From: Pinguiococcus pyrenoidosus
Taxonomy: Eukaryota > Sar > Pinguiophyceae > Pinguiochrysidales > Pinguiochrysidaceae
DNA: 64,000 nucleotides
NCBI GenBank assembly: GCA_019677205.1
Contig: JAAMXY010000738.1
Location: 26,599 to 90,598 of the forward strand
Direction of reading: 5' to 3'
Position numbers and translations under genes: made by a program. Shown here piece by piece: positions 1 to 11,400 of this stretch (position 1 is its first letter; each line of letters begins with the position of its first letter). The notes under the pieces were generated by a model that was not told the origin of the DNA, searched no databases, and saw only the letters and a list, made by a program, of their open reading frames with translations.

Positions 1-598
1 TCTGTGTGCCGAGAGGCGGGCGTTACTTGCACGACACGTGTTGTCTCTCTCACTTCCGGCGCCAAAAAGCTCGAGGTGGGATTCAACAGCAACTTGCCTG
101 TAGCATGCGGAAACAGAGGAAACTGCTCCGCAAGTTGCTTTTCGGGCTGGTGAAACTCCTTAAGTCGGGTGTGATATGCGAGGCCTAAGAGAAGCAGCTG
201 ATGGACGCAGCGCCAATGGTGGAGGAAGGAACGAAATATGACAAATGAAATGGTAGAACCTGGAGAAGCAAAGGTTCCTTATTCTTGCATTGGTCTGATG
301 TTCAGTCTCAAGGAATGACAGACGTTGTATGTAAATTACAAATGATCACATATCCTAATGAAATTCATTCAGAAATACAGGCTAACTTATTTTTGAGATG
401 ATCACAATTTGAATATGCAGTAACCGCTTCTAAAGGTTTTGATGAAACGCAGCTCAAGACTTCGACAAATCCTAGAGGACAATAACAGATCTATACGATT
501 TACCGCCGGTGTCTCTCGACAACCGTCGTATGTCGTTCGTTCGTGCGTTCGTTCGCTGAAAGCGCCAGCTTTCTGGCCAGCGCCGCTTTTTTCGTCAG

Positions 599-2104
599 AT
601 GGCCAACTCCGAGTTATTCCTAAGCCTGCTGGCAGGGGAAGATGGCAATGGCGATTGCGAAGTGGATGGTCCGCTGCTGGGGCGCCAGGCCTCCAGCCTG
701 CCAGGCTACGGCACCGGCAGGAGTACGAGGGATGCGTTCACCCGGGTTTCAAGTGCAGATGGCGTACGTGAGGAGCCGCTTGCAGCACCAAGTTCTTCCC
801 TGGATGTGGAGGCGGTGCAGGGCGGAAGCTGTGCCAGGGCTGGAACCACCAGCACGGCGTGTGTGGCGGTGGCCTTCCTCAAGAGCATGGTGGGGCCGTT
901 CTTGCTGTATCTGCCCAGGGCCTTCAGCATCGGCGGATATGCCTACAGCTCCATCGTCCTTGCGCTGGTGGCGGCCGTGTCCACGTACAACATGATGCTG
1001 CTCGTGGACTGCCGGGAGGCCACGGGCCTTCGCACCTTCTCCGGCATCGGCAAAGAGGCGGTGGGGCCGTGGGGCCATGGGGCCGTGGAGCTGAGTCTCT
1101 TCGCATCCCAGTTTGCCTACTGCACCACGTACTTCATCTTCGTGGCCGACAACTTGTCAATGGTGCTCGAGGTCGCTTTTGGATGGCACGTTGGCCAGCT
1201 CACGCTGATGCTGCTGCAACTGATTGCCTACATCCCCCTTAGCTGGGTCCGGAGGATCAAGGTGCTGAGTCAGGCGATGCTCTTCGCGAACGTGTGCATC
1301 GCCACTGGCATCGTCACCGTGATCGGCTTCGCCTCACACAGGATTGCTGCTGAGGGGTTCCACCGGGACGTCGAAGCCATCAATCCGAAGGGGCTCTTCC
1401 TCTTCACGGGATCAGTCGTCATCTGCTTTGAGGGAATTGGGCTCGTCTTGCCGATCCGGGACATGATGAAGAAGCCCCAAAAGTTCAAGTCCCTGCTCAC
1501 ACTGTGCATGCTTGGCTTGACCCTGGTGTACTGTGCGCTCGGCGCGTTTGGCTATCTCGCCTACGGCGGCGGCATCGAGCGCTTCGTCATCCAGTCGGTA
1601 GCTCGGGATCATCCCGGTCCGGGCTCGGTCGCTCAGCTGGCCTACTCCTGTGCCGTCGTGCTCACCTATCCCCTCATGCTTCTCCCCGCGATGAACGTGA
1701 TCAACCGCTATCTGGTCCGCTTGGGCCTGTGGAAGCGCTCCAAGACCGACGCCGAGAAAATGATGGAGAACCTCATCCGGACTTTCATCGTGCTGTGCAG
1801 CTTCGGCATCGCGGTGCTTTGTGGCAGGTCGTTCGACAACTTCGTTGGCGTGGTAGGCGCCTTCTGTGCGTGTCCCTTGGCGCTGATCTACCCCATTGTC
1901 TTCCATTATCGGCTCATTGGAACGCCATCTATCACAAAGACGGTACGCCGCTCAAAGCGATAACCCCCCCAGCCGCCCGCCTTTGCTTTGCAGCTGCTCA
2001 TGTGACCCGGGCTGCTCTTGCAGGTCGTCCACGGCATCCTCCTACTAGGTGGACTGGTAGGCTTGTTCCTGTGCGCGGCTGTGAGCCTCGCTACGTGGAG
2101 CTAG
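599..2104 (+). CDS. Amino-acid transporter, AAAP family (copy 1)
   Basis: This gene encodes a multi-pass membrane protein of the amino acid/auxin permease family (SLC36/SLC38-like), which moves amino acids across the plasma or an internal membrane, usually with protons or sodium. I read two exons, 599-1942 and 2024-2104, giving 474 aa. About 90 hydrophilic residues precede the first transmembrane helix, which starts at the family-typical LKSMVGPFLLYLPRAFSIGG. About ten to eleven hydrophobic segments follow. The second exon supplies the last helix (HGILLLGGLVGLFL) and was found by comparison with the paralogue next door, which has an intron at the same place; the donor is GTACGC. The substrate cannot be told from sequence. 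Family assignment is firm; the exact start is the first ATG in frame. Confidence 0.85.
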
Positions 2105-3083
2105 CAGGAAACGCAGAGAACGGGGGGTTCCCAGCCTGCCGAGCTCATCAACGGCGCCAGCAACACGAAGGGGTAGCTGCGTGGCCAGTGCCATCATCTG
2201 CAATGACACCTCGCTGGACGAAGCTGTTGCTGGCGATGCCGGCGTAGGTGCTTGTAGAGCACAGCGCTCCTCGATACCATGTGTGTCTGCAAGCGCACCG
2301 CGAGCAAAACTTCGTGCTTGCGCTTGTGAAGAACCTTGGACGGCTTCAAGGCGCGAGGAAGTGGGGCAAGTGCTGCCAACGCCAACTCAGATCGAGGTTA
2401 TTTTTGAGACTAGGACATTGAAAATCCATGGTGCTATCGGCTCGCTGCTTTCGGCGAAAGCTTGAGTGCACTGGACTGCCTGTGCTGTTTGTCGAAGCAC
2501 GCATTGTGAAGTTGGGGTCGCCGTCGCGCACACATCATGTTGTCTTCGCTGAGGAGCAAATTTGAAGAGTATGACAGGCCAGAGACGGAGACCAAGGGAG
2601 AGAAAGACACAGAGTCGCAGGGATCAGATGCTTGGAGACCTCGTGACATCAGAAGCACTGTCTTTTTTGGGGGGGGGAGGGTCTCCGCGCTGAAGCTTCC
2701 CTACTGCTCGGCGTTTCAGGGCGTTTCAGGGCGTATTCGTGTTCATCAAACAACAAGGAGGAGATGGTGCTTGCTTCCAAAGAGAAAACTACACAGCCAA
2801 CGCACACGCGAAAGCAGGACTCGCTCGAGTTCGTGAGGAAGCAGAGAAAGGAACGAGCGAGCGATGTGGCGGGAAAATCGAGGAGGCAACGGTTCTTCCA
2901 CTTCTCTATTGGCCAGTAGCACAGACAAACTGCGGATTCAAAGGCCAGAGAAACAATCAGAAAACCATCAAGCCAATTAAGTTCGGTGTAGGAACACTTT
3001 AAAAATATTCAATATAGTATCAGCCAATGAACAGATGGCGCCAGTCTGAAGACTCCATTGCGCTTTCGAAGACTTTTATGTAC
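2105..3083. other. Intergenic region between the transporter paralogues
   Basis: No supported gene lies here. The stretch holds a short direct repeat of GGCGTTTCAG near 2706-2732 and, at 2868-2880, a GGCGGGAAAATCG site, which is the E2F-like box in reverse orientation. It presumably contains the 3' end of copy 1 and the promoter of copy 2. Confidence 0.5.
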
Positions 3084-3100
3084 TTTCCCGCGCTTTTTGG
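3084..3100 (+). promoter_or_regulatory. E2F-like box TTTCCCGCGCTTTTTGG
   Basis: It lies 67 bp upstream of the chosen ATG of transporter copy 2. All 17 bases are identical to the box in front of the JMJD4-like gene at 6492-6508. The core TTTCCCGC fits the E2F/DP consensus; its function here is inferred only from recurrence and position. Confidence 0.55.
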
Positions 3101-3166
3101 TCTGTCGTGGACGGTTTGACGCCGCTCACTGCCCCGCCACATGCCGCTCCTTCTTCGGTGAGAGGC

Positions 3167-4764
3167 ATGTCAGAGTCACCGGAGGCCTCCTCGACGCAGC
3201 TTCTGGAGCATCCGAGTGGAGCGGACATGAACTCCAGCTACAACAGGCTTTGCGCCGATCTGCAGAAACTGAGGAGCGACGATGTCGCAGGCGAAGAAGA
3301 GCAGCCGGACGAGGCGCTCGGCGAGGAGGATGGACTCATCAACGCGCGCAAGACTGCGGCGTCCGCGGACAGATCCGAGCGGCGCTCGCTGGCACACAAT
3401 GCTTCCAAAGGCGGCGACTTCGGTCCGGGAGGTTTTCGGCGCGAGAGGGTTTCTGCCGCCGCCGATGAGCCCGGCACCGCGACGACGTTTCGAGTGGCGC
3501 TGACCTTCCTCAAGAGTATGGTGGGACCGTTCCTGCTGTACATGCCCAAGGCGTTCAGCATCGGTGGCTACGCGTACGGCTCGTGCATGGTGGCCTTGGT
3601 GGCGGCCATCTCCAGCTACAACATGCTGCTGCTGCTGGACTGCCGCGACGTGTCCGGACAGCGCACGTTTGGCGAGATCGGCAAGGCAGCTGTTGGGTCC
3701 TGGGGCCAGAACGCGGTGGACTTCAGCCTGTTCACATCGCAGTTCTCGTACTGCACCACATACTTCATCTTCGTCGCGGACAACGTCTCCATGGTGCTGG
3801 AGACGCTCTTCGCCGTCAAGGTCCACTCATTGACGCTCATGATACTGCAGCTGTTCATCTACATCCCCCTGAGCTGGATCCGAGAGATGAAGACGCTCAG
3901 CAAGGCGATGATCTTCGCGAACACCTGCATCGTCGTCGGACTGGTCACAGTGCTGGGCTTCGCGATCGAGAGAATAGCCGCGGAGGGCTTCGCGAAGGAC
4001 GTGCGGCCGATCGATGTCAACGGCATCTTTCTCTTCACCGGCTCCGTGGTGATCGTCTTCGAGGGAATCGGACTGGTGCTGCCCATCCGCGACATGATGG
4101 CCCAGCCGCGCCACTTCAAGCCCCTGCTCACCGTGTGCATGACGGGCTTGACGGTGATGTTCTGCTCCCTCGGTGCCTTTGGCTACCTGGCGTACGGCAG
4201 CGGCATCGAGCGCTTCGTCATCGAGTCCGTGGCCGACGACTTCCCCATCCCGGGATCGATTGCGCAGATGACATACTCCGCGGCCGTGATCTTGACGTAC
4301 CCGCTGATGCTCTTCCCTGCAGTCAATGTCATGAACCGCCACCTGAAGCGCTGGGGGCTCTGGAAGATGTCCAAGGCGGCCACCGACCACGTCAAGGACA
4401 ACGTGATGCGGACTGCGCTGGTGCTGCTTAGCTTCGGCGTCGCCGCATCCTGTGGAAAAGAGTTCGACAACTTCGTCGGCGTCGTGGGCGCCTTCTGCGC
4501 GTGTCCTCTCGCGCTGATCTATCCCATCGTGTTCTACCATCGGCTCATTGGCAGCCCGAACGCTGTCGAGAAGGTGAGTACCAGCTAAGAGCAGGGTCGG
4601 CATCGATGCAACGATGCCCTGGCGCCAGGGTCTTGCCTTTCGGCCGGGCGTCATCTCCTAACTGTCGTCTGATCTTCTCAAAGATCTTCCACGGCGTCCT
4701 GCTCGTCGGCGGCACGGTGGGCTTGGTGCTCTGTGCGGAAGTGAGCCTCGCGACGTGGAAGTAG
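3167..4764 (+). CDS. Amino-acid transporter, AAAP family (copy 2)
   Basis: This is a tandem paralogue of the preceding transporter and has the same family role. Exons 3167-4573 and 4684-4764 give 495 aa. The frame stays open back to 3107 but with no ATG before 3167, so I start at MSESPEASS. The N-terminal ~110 residues are hydrophilic and diverge from copy 1, whereas the membrane part is nearly superimposable (LKSMVGPFLLYMPKAFSIGG, YCTTYFIFVADN, the loop FDNFVGVVGAFCACPLALIY). The last intron has a canonical GTGAGT donor and splits both paralogues at the same point before the final helix. Copies that share membrane cores but differ in N-terminal tails suggest an old duplication with different regulation or targeting. 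Confidence 0.88.
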
Positions 4765-4962
4765 CTGGAGGTGGGCGACTTCAAGTCTGAAGAAGCCAGC
4801 CCGCTGAAGGCCGTTCTTCGGGGTGCCTCAGCCCTCAGCCGGCGGAGTATGTGCAACGGCATGCTGTCCTCCTGCATCGATGTATGAAATACCGCGAGGG
4901 CAAGCGAGGCGAGGAGCAGAGGGCGAGGAGCCGCTTCTTTGCCTCGGTCCCCACTCCCGTCT

Positions 4963-5015
4963 CGTCCGTCTCGTCCGTCTCCTCCGTCTCCTCCGTCCCC
5001 TCCTTCTCGTCCCGC
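4963..5015. repeat. CGTCTC/CGTCTCCTC microsatellite
   Basis: This is a simple hexamer-like repeat of CGTCTC and CCGTCTCCT in the region 4765-5341 between transporter copy 2 and the minus-strand membrane-protein gene. I see nothing else in that interval. Confidence 0.7.
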
Positions 5016-5341
5016 TGGAGAAGTTGCTTGCCTCGGAGGTGTTGCGCACACGGAGTCTCTGTGCTGTAGTCGCAATCGTTCGTGCCGCGAGAAGCCCCGG
5101 TGTGCTTTCGCCGGGAACAGAACGGAAACGGAAAGCAAACAGGGAGGTGGAAGAACTCCTTCGACGGTCCCGCGGAACGCGCCCTTTGCGTAAAAAACTG
5201 ATCCTTGTTCTATTCATGGATGGACTCTTTTCGCTTCTATTCTGACATATTGTCACGTCGCGGCGCATCGAGCCGCAAGAACCCGTCGATCACCGAAGTA
5301 CAATCCTACTCAAGTTTCGCAGGTTTATCTCGGCGTCGGCT

Positions 5342-6092
5342 TCAAAACACGACGAAGTACGGTCTCGCTCGATTGTATGCCGTCGCGGGATTCCGCAGCT
5401 GATCCAGCTCGGCATCTGTGCAGCTCTGCAAGAGTCGAAGGAACACTACGACGTACCGCAAGAGCCAGCAGTTCACGAAGAAGGAGATGATGAACCAAAA
5501 CTGCCCCAGAATGACCCACACCGCATCCATCAGGCAGCGCAAGACGAAGTACACTACGTAAGCACGGATCCAGCCCGTGCGATACTTGGACGCCCCGATG
5601 AAGCCGCACACTGGGCCCCAGAACAGCGCGAAGAAAAACACGGAGTTCAGAATCACGTAGAGGATGAGCAAGAAGGCGTCCAAAAGGCTGAGGAGCCGCA
5701 TTCCCCTCCCGAGCCCGTACGTATCCAGCAACTTCTGCTCGTTTTCGCCCAGCACCACTTCTGTGGTCACACCCATTCCAGACGGGGCCGCACCATAGAT
5801 ATTCAAGGCGTGCACGCCGCTGGTCTGCGGCGCAGGACTGGCGTAAACCGGCTGCAGGTCTCTTTGCGCCACCGGAGCGGCGGTGGTGCCAACCTGTCGG
5901 AATTTTCGGCAGACATCCGGTTTGTTACGATGCACGTCGGAAGAAGAGGTGCACACTCAGAGAGCCAAAACTCTGCGCGCTTTGGATGCGTACCACATAC
6001 GCGTCTGCGGAGAGGGGCCCTCCGTCTTCCGCGTTCGCGCCCTCTACTTTGCGCGCCGTGGCGATGGTCCCCGGCGCCTCCTGATCACCCAT
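5342..6092 (-). CDS. Small multi-pass membrane protein, unknown
   Basis: I do not recognise the family. Two exons, 6092-5994 and 5893-5342, give 216 aa; the donor is GTACGC and the acceptor ends CGACAG. The N-terminal ~85 residues are hydrophilic (MGDQEAPGTIATARKVEG onward). Three or four hydrophobic segments follow: one long or two adjacent between about residues 100 and 140 (LLSLLDAFLLILYVILNSVF, then ALFWGPVCGFIG), one around YVVYFVLRCLMDAVWVIL, and one around FWFIISFFVNCWLLRYVVVF. The C-terminus is short and polar. No signal peptide or catalytic motif is visible. An E2F-like box lies about 115 bp upstream. It could be a scaffold or trafficking protein of internal membranes, but nothing shows this. 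Confidence 0.6.
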
Positions 6093-6206
6093 GAAGCTGA
6101 AGGTGTCGACACCACTTAGACCAGTGCTTAGATACGAGCGTAAAAATTGTGAGGAAAAAGGCGGCTTACGACCGGACAGCTCGTTCAGATGCCAAGGGAA
6201 AATCGA

Positions 6207-6216
6207 GCGGGAAAAC
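6207..6216 (-). promoter_or_regulatory. E2F-like box GTTTTCCCGC
   Basis: It reads in the sense orientation for the minus-strand membrane-protein gene, about 115 bp before its ATG at 6092. It belongs to the recurrent box set. Confidence 0.45.
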
Positions 6217-6491
6217 TGGCTGCTCGAGCCTTCTGGAGTACTCTTTATTTTTGAAATAATGAAATATTCTTTTATGTTATAGTTACACATTCGAGAAAGA
6301 TCTTCATCTGTCCAATGAACGTGGACGAATAGAATTCTAGAAGAGTTTCTAGGTTTTCTGGGTGCAGTAGCCAATGAAGATGATGAAATGGGACTTTGAG
6401 GCTTCACCATTCGTCAAATGGAATAATTTAAAACCTCCGTGGACGTCCACGGACGTTTCGTGTCTGTCCGCCTCTTCAAGTTCTCCCCGTC

Positions 6492-6508
6492 TTTCCCGCG
6501 CTTTTTGG
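6492..6508 (+). promoter_or_regulatory. E2F-like box TTTCCCGCGCTTTTTGG
   Basis: It ends only 14 bp before the ATG of the JMJD4-like gene, the closest of the set, so that mRNA must have a very short leader or the box lies within it. It is identical over 17 bases to 3084-3100. Confidence 0.55.
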
Positions 6509-6522
6509 TTTGAATTCCTCGC

Positions 6523-8432
6523 ATGGACAGCCAATGGCCCTCAGAGGGTTTTGGCATCTCCGAAGAAGCCCTGGGCGACGCGCTGGTCGCGCTGCAGTCA
6601 CCTCGCACCGAGTATCTAGGACTCCCTCCTCCGCGCATCGTGGAAGCTTCGGACTTGAGCTACGCCGAATTCTTTCGCAAACACCTGATTCCGAACGAAC
6701 CAGTCATCCTCACGAGTCTCTGCGAGCATGACGGATGGCCTGTGTACCGCGCGGAGGACGCAGTCGCGTTCTTGGAGCGGATAGCGGCCCAGACGGACAC
6801 GATGGGCAGCGTGGCAACGTGCGAACAGCGATTTCACAGTGACCAGGTGAGCAAAGCACCTTTCTTTGATGACAAGAATCGCCTGAGGGCAATTTCGGCT
6901 GTATTGAGAGTATGTGATTGTGCAGCTCTGGATGTTGTGAGGCATCTCTTTGTTGTATGGGCTTTTGGGGTCCGACTGCTTTGAGCGTCAAGTCAAGTCC
7001 AAGGGAGCCACAACAGCGTTTGGAGATCGTCTTTGGACCGATTTGGCTTGAGCGTCGAACGCCACGGTAGCCTGTAGAATGGCAACTGACTTCAAGGTTC
7101 TGAAGGGTCTTTCATTTGGTGGTCACTGCAGGAAAGGACCGACGGAAATGCGGCGGAGTTCTTGCGTCGGATGCGGAGAGGGGAGGCACAAGGAGACTAC
7201 CTAAAGGACTGCCATCTGGCATTGGCGTGCGACCAAATTCGCAGCCGAGGCGCGGATACCGAGTTCTCGTTTTATGTGCGCCCGGCATTCTTTGCAGACG
7301 ACTGGATGGACGCGTTCTGGTGAGCTGCTTCTCTTGTGTGTGTGTGTGTGTGTTTGTTTCACTTGGTTTCGTAAAGGTCTGCGAATCCTCAACCAAGCTC
7401 AAACTAAGGCGGTCTAGAGCGGACGTGGAAGACGATTTCCGCTTCGTGTATGCCGGTCCAGCGGGGACCTTCACGCCGATGCATTCCGACGTCTACGATA
7501 GCTACAGCTGGAGCTGCAACGTGCGAGGAATCAAGCGCTGGTTGCTCTTCCCGCCGGATCAGAGAACTTTCCTCCTGGACGCCGCGGGGCGCAATCTGGT
7601 GTACAGCGCCGTGGAACATCTTGCCGATCCACTGGAGCGCCAAGACTTCGCGCGTAGCCAGGTGCAGAGCTGATTCGTCATGCTTTGGTTCGGTTTCCGC
7701 CGCTGATGCGCAGCCTTGTCTCCAGGTGCATCCCTGCGAGCCGGGGACGCTGGTTAGTACCGACGAGTTTCCGCAGTTGTCGAAAGCGCATTTCTTCGTC
7801 GTGTGGCAAGCTGAAGGCGACTGCATCTTTGTGCCATCTGGGTGGATCCATGAAGTTCTCAACGTCGTGGACGCCATCAGCGTGAACCACAATTGGGCGA
7901 ACGCGGCAAACGCCGTGAGAATGGCGCAGCGCCTTTGCAGCGACCTGGTCCAAGTCCACCGCGAGATCGCGCACTTGGCCGACGATTCGTCGTACGAGGC
8001 GATCGCACAGGTTTGTTGCAGCATCATCACGATCATCATTGTGATCTATGTGATCAGCATGATCTTGATGATCAGCACCCTCCTGGAGGATTTTGTCCGC
8101 TGATTGTGGTGCTCGGCTAGGACCTGCTCAAGGCCCACGCGGGCATTGATGTTGCCGAATTCCTTGCCTACTTAGAGTTTAATATGTGCCACATCCTTCA
8201 AGCTGGAGCTGGTGATCGTACGCATGAGGCAGCAACGGTGCTGGGAGAGTCAGGGCGCGGAGCCGAAAAGGCAAGCAAGCGATGGGTCGAATACAGTGTC
8301 AAGGCGGTGGGAGCTGCATTGGACTGTCTCAGCAACGCTACCAATGACATTCTCCCCGATCACAGCCTGATCGGCGAGGCAGGCCAGGAGGGAGTAGATA
8401 GGCTTCGACGCCAACTAACTCAACGAAGGTGA
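6523..8432 (+). CDS. JMJD4: JMJD4-like JmjC lysyl hydroxylase
   Basis: JMJD4 proteins are Fe(II)/2-oxoglutarate oxygenases; the animal enzyme hydroxylates a lysine of release factor eRF1 and helps translation termination. I read five exons: 6523-6846, 7132-7319, 7409-7661, 7726-8010 and 8121-8432 (453 aa), all in compatible phase. The JmjC core is in exons 3 and 4: YAGPAGTFTPMHSDVY holds the HxD iron ligands (around residue 196), and FVPSGWIHEVLN followed by ISVNHNW gives the distal His and the family-typical NHNW. The N-terminal part has RIVEASDLSYAEFF and NEPVILTSL, as in JMJD4/JMJD6-type proteins. The second intron carries a (TG)n run. The stop lies 38 bp from the stop of the convergent SFI1-like gene. 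Confidence 0.9.
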
Positions 8433-8470
8433 CAGCTGTTGTCTATTGCTGTGTGGCTTCATGAAAAGCC

Positions 8471-11400
8471 CTAGGCTCCATCCGCGAAGGATACCGATGG
8501 CCTCTCCATCTTCCTGTTGGGAAACACAACGAGTGGATCGCGAGGGGTGCAGCTCACGTGTGCTTCTCCTTCGCCCGCAGCTCGACTCTGGAGACGCTCG
8601 GCAGCGAAAGACAGCCACGTGCCAAGTGCCTTTTGAAGCGTCTTCATCTGCCAAAGGGTCTCGACCATGTCGGCCTCCGCCCCCACGAGCCTGCGGTGCT
8701 TGCGCCCTTTGTGGAGGGCGGCCTTCCAGAGCCGCAGGCAACGCCGCTTCCCATGAAGGGCCGCGTCCAACGAAGCCCCGCGCTGGCTCCGAGCTGTTTC
8801 TCTCCAGCGTTGCAGCTTGGCAAGAGCCTTGCGTTGGCGCGCCGCGACAAGATGGAGATGCGCACGCTTCTTGCGGCCTACGCCTGCATATTGCGCCGCC
8901 GAAGCACTCCTAGTTGTTATGTCTGCTGCCGTTGCCGACACTTGGAGCGACACTGAGCGCCGATGAAGGGGTATCGCACGCCTCCGCCATTTGGCCAAGC
9001 CGTGCTGCAGGCGACGATTCACCGAATGCATCACGGCTGAAAGCTCCTTGGTCTGGGATGCCCTGCTGCGAACAACGTTGTCCGACAGCTTTCTCAGAGC
9101 GATGAACTGCCTCCTCCTGTCACTGCTTTCATCCGCGAGAGCCACGCGCTGGTGGTCGACTTCATCCAGCCACAGCCGCCTCCTCCACAGCTCCAAGAGC
9201 GGTCGGAGCACGCGGACTGCGTGCCGGCGGGCGAGCAAGTCTCTCCGTGCCTTCCGCTTCCTGCGTCGACTGGCGTACGTTCTCAAGCGCCTCGTCGCCC
9301 TCTGCTTCGAGTGAAGCTGAAGGCCACTGAGCTCGTCCTCCTGGACGCGAAGCCTGTTTCGGAACTTGCTGACGCGACCCCGCCAATCTCGCAAAGCGCG
9401 GCGGCACCGCGACCGGAGAATCAGGAGTCGACCATCGTGGCCACCAGCACGAAGGGACTCCTGAACAGCAATGTTCTGTCGAAGCGCTCGGAGGGCCTTT
9501 CGCATCTTCAAGGGAAGTTCCGCACGACTGGCCTGCAATACGGTGGTTCGGAAGTGCGCCTTCTCTTGCAATGCTGCTCTCCACAGCCGAAGAGCTCGAG
9601 CTTTGACATATTCCTCTCGGCTCTGTCTCACGCGCCTGTCGCGGCGCTCTGCTGCGCGACGTCTCCTCACGGAGCTCCTCCACTTGCGCAGAGCCGACGC
9701 CTTGCCCAGCATCTGCTGCAAGCGGAAGCTCTTCCAGCGACCGTAGGCGTTGATCACAAGGCTTCGATCGCGCAGATCACGCGCCTTCCGTCGTAGCCGC
9801 TCCGTCTTCGCGTGCTGCTTGAGGCCTTGAAAGCAGCGGAACAAGAGCTTCACGTAGAAGGCGTCGCCAGCGCGAAGAACGCAGCGACGCCACCGCATCG
9901 CTCGAAGGAGATCTCGTACGCCTCGTCTCTTTGCTCTCAAGCAGTAGAACTGGCCCGCCCTCCGGAGCAGCTTGGTCTTCTCGCGCCATTGAGCCAAACA
10001 GAACTTCAGGGTCCTCGAGGCGACCACGTCCGCGTGCTCGGCGAAGAGGCGCTTCCTGTCTCTTCGTCCTTCGGCATGCATCTGCAGGGTGGCAAGACAT
10101 CTTCGCTTGGCATGCTTGTGGAACGACGCCTCACCCTTGCGATGATTGTCGGCATCCGTGAGCTTCACGAAAAGCTTCGTGAAGACCCGCCGCAACTCAT
10201 TCCGGGTCGCAAAAAGCAGGGCGGTGTCCTCCAGCCGCGAGGCAGATTGCTGGCGGGGACGATGGAATCGCAACCGCCTCCACGCTCTTTGCAGCGCTCG
10301 TCTGGAGGACGCCTCAGCGCAAGCCTTGAGGGTTGCCGAATCACGGCTTCGCTGCCCAAGGCGAGCCACTGCTCGACGGACGCTTCCCGCGTCGCCGTGT
10401 CCGTGCGCTGCAAGGAACCGTCGGGAGAATGCCCTCGTGCGGCTGTGGAAGCGATTCCAAGCGGCAAAGGAGGACCGCATCTGGCGTTCCTCCCAGGCGA
10501 CTTGGGCATCTTTGTGTCCCCTCTGCAGCGTGGAGTTTGTACGCAGTCTCAGCAGCGCAGTGCGCTTGCGCTTCTCGATAAAGAGGTTCTCAAGATCAAC
10601 CACCGTCGCGTTTGCTCTGCGCCGCCACTGCGCCCGCTCACGAAGGAAATCGAAGCACTGGGCCACTCGCCTTGCTGTGTGACCCTCGACGAAGTCAGCA
10701 AGCGATTGGCGCCTGAGGCTCAGTCCTTGGAGAGCCGCCATCGATCTTCGCATTCCAAATAACGTCCTGTATTCCTGGGCAATGCGCAGGGTCCTGCGCG
10801 TGGCGATACGCTCCATTCTCGCCTGAGTCCATTGCACGAGAGCTCGTCGGTAAGCACGCGGCAGATGGTGCGCTTTTGCCTTCTTCACGAGGCTTCGTCG
10901 AAGTCGACGATCCTCCAGCGCTTCATCCGCCCAGGTGTCGAAGAGGGCCTGGCCAGCTTTCTTGAAGAAGTGCTGCCGGGCTCGAGCCTTGCTCTGATGG
11001 AACGTGACAGCACTGCGCCAACGCTTCAATGTACGCCTACTTCGCGCCAGCAGACGAGGGTCTCCACGTGAGCTGGGGCCCTTGCTCGCAGCTTTCCGCG
11101 CCGCGGTGAAGCGCATCCACCGGACCAACACCAGCAAACGCAAGTGCCTCATTCCCTTGGAGCTCGCGTCTGCCTGGGACCTCCTCGACCTTGTGAACGA
11201 CCTCCATCTCTTCAGGTGCAGCCGCAAGCGATTGGACCGCGCCGAAGTCGATGACGCCTGATTGCGCAGACGGCGGAGAGAGTTCACGCCGAGTGCATTG
11301 CATGCTTTTCTCAGCCGGAACGCTTCGAGATGAAACTCAGCAATGCTCGATCGATGTTTCGCGGCCCGCTTCTTGGCGGTGAATGTGCGGATGCTCCCGA

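Noticed and set aside
1-598. Small open frame at 6-188 and a (TTCG)n run near 529-557
   Set aside because: The frame is short and without features at the window edge; the repeat is a minor simple sequence in the presumed leader of transporter copy 1.
9152-10762. Plus-strand open frames of 200-316 codons opposite the SFI1-like gene
   Set aside because: Many overlapping frames of similar composition lie across the 6.3-kb minus-strand repeat gene; none has a domain or promoter.
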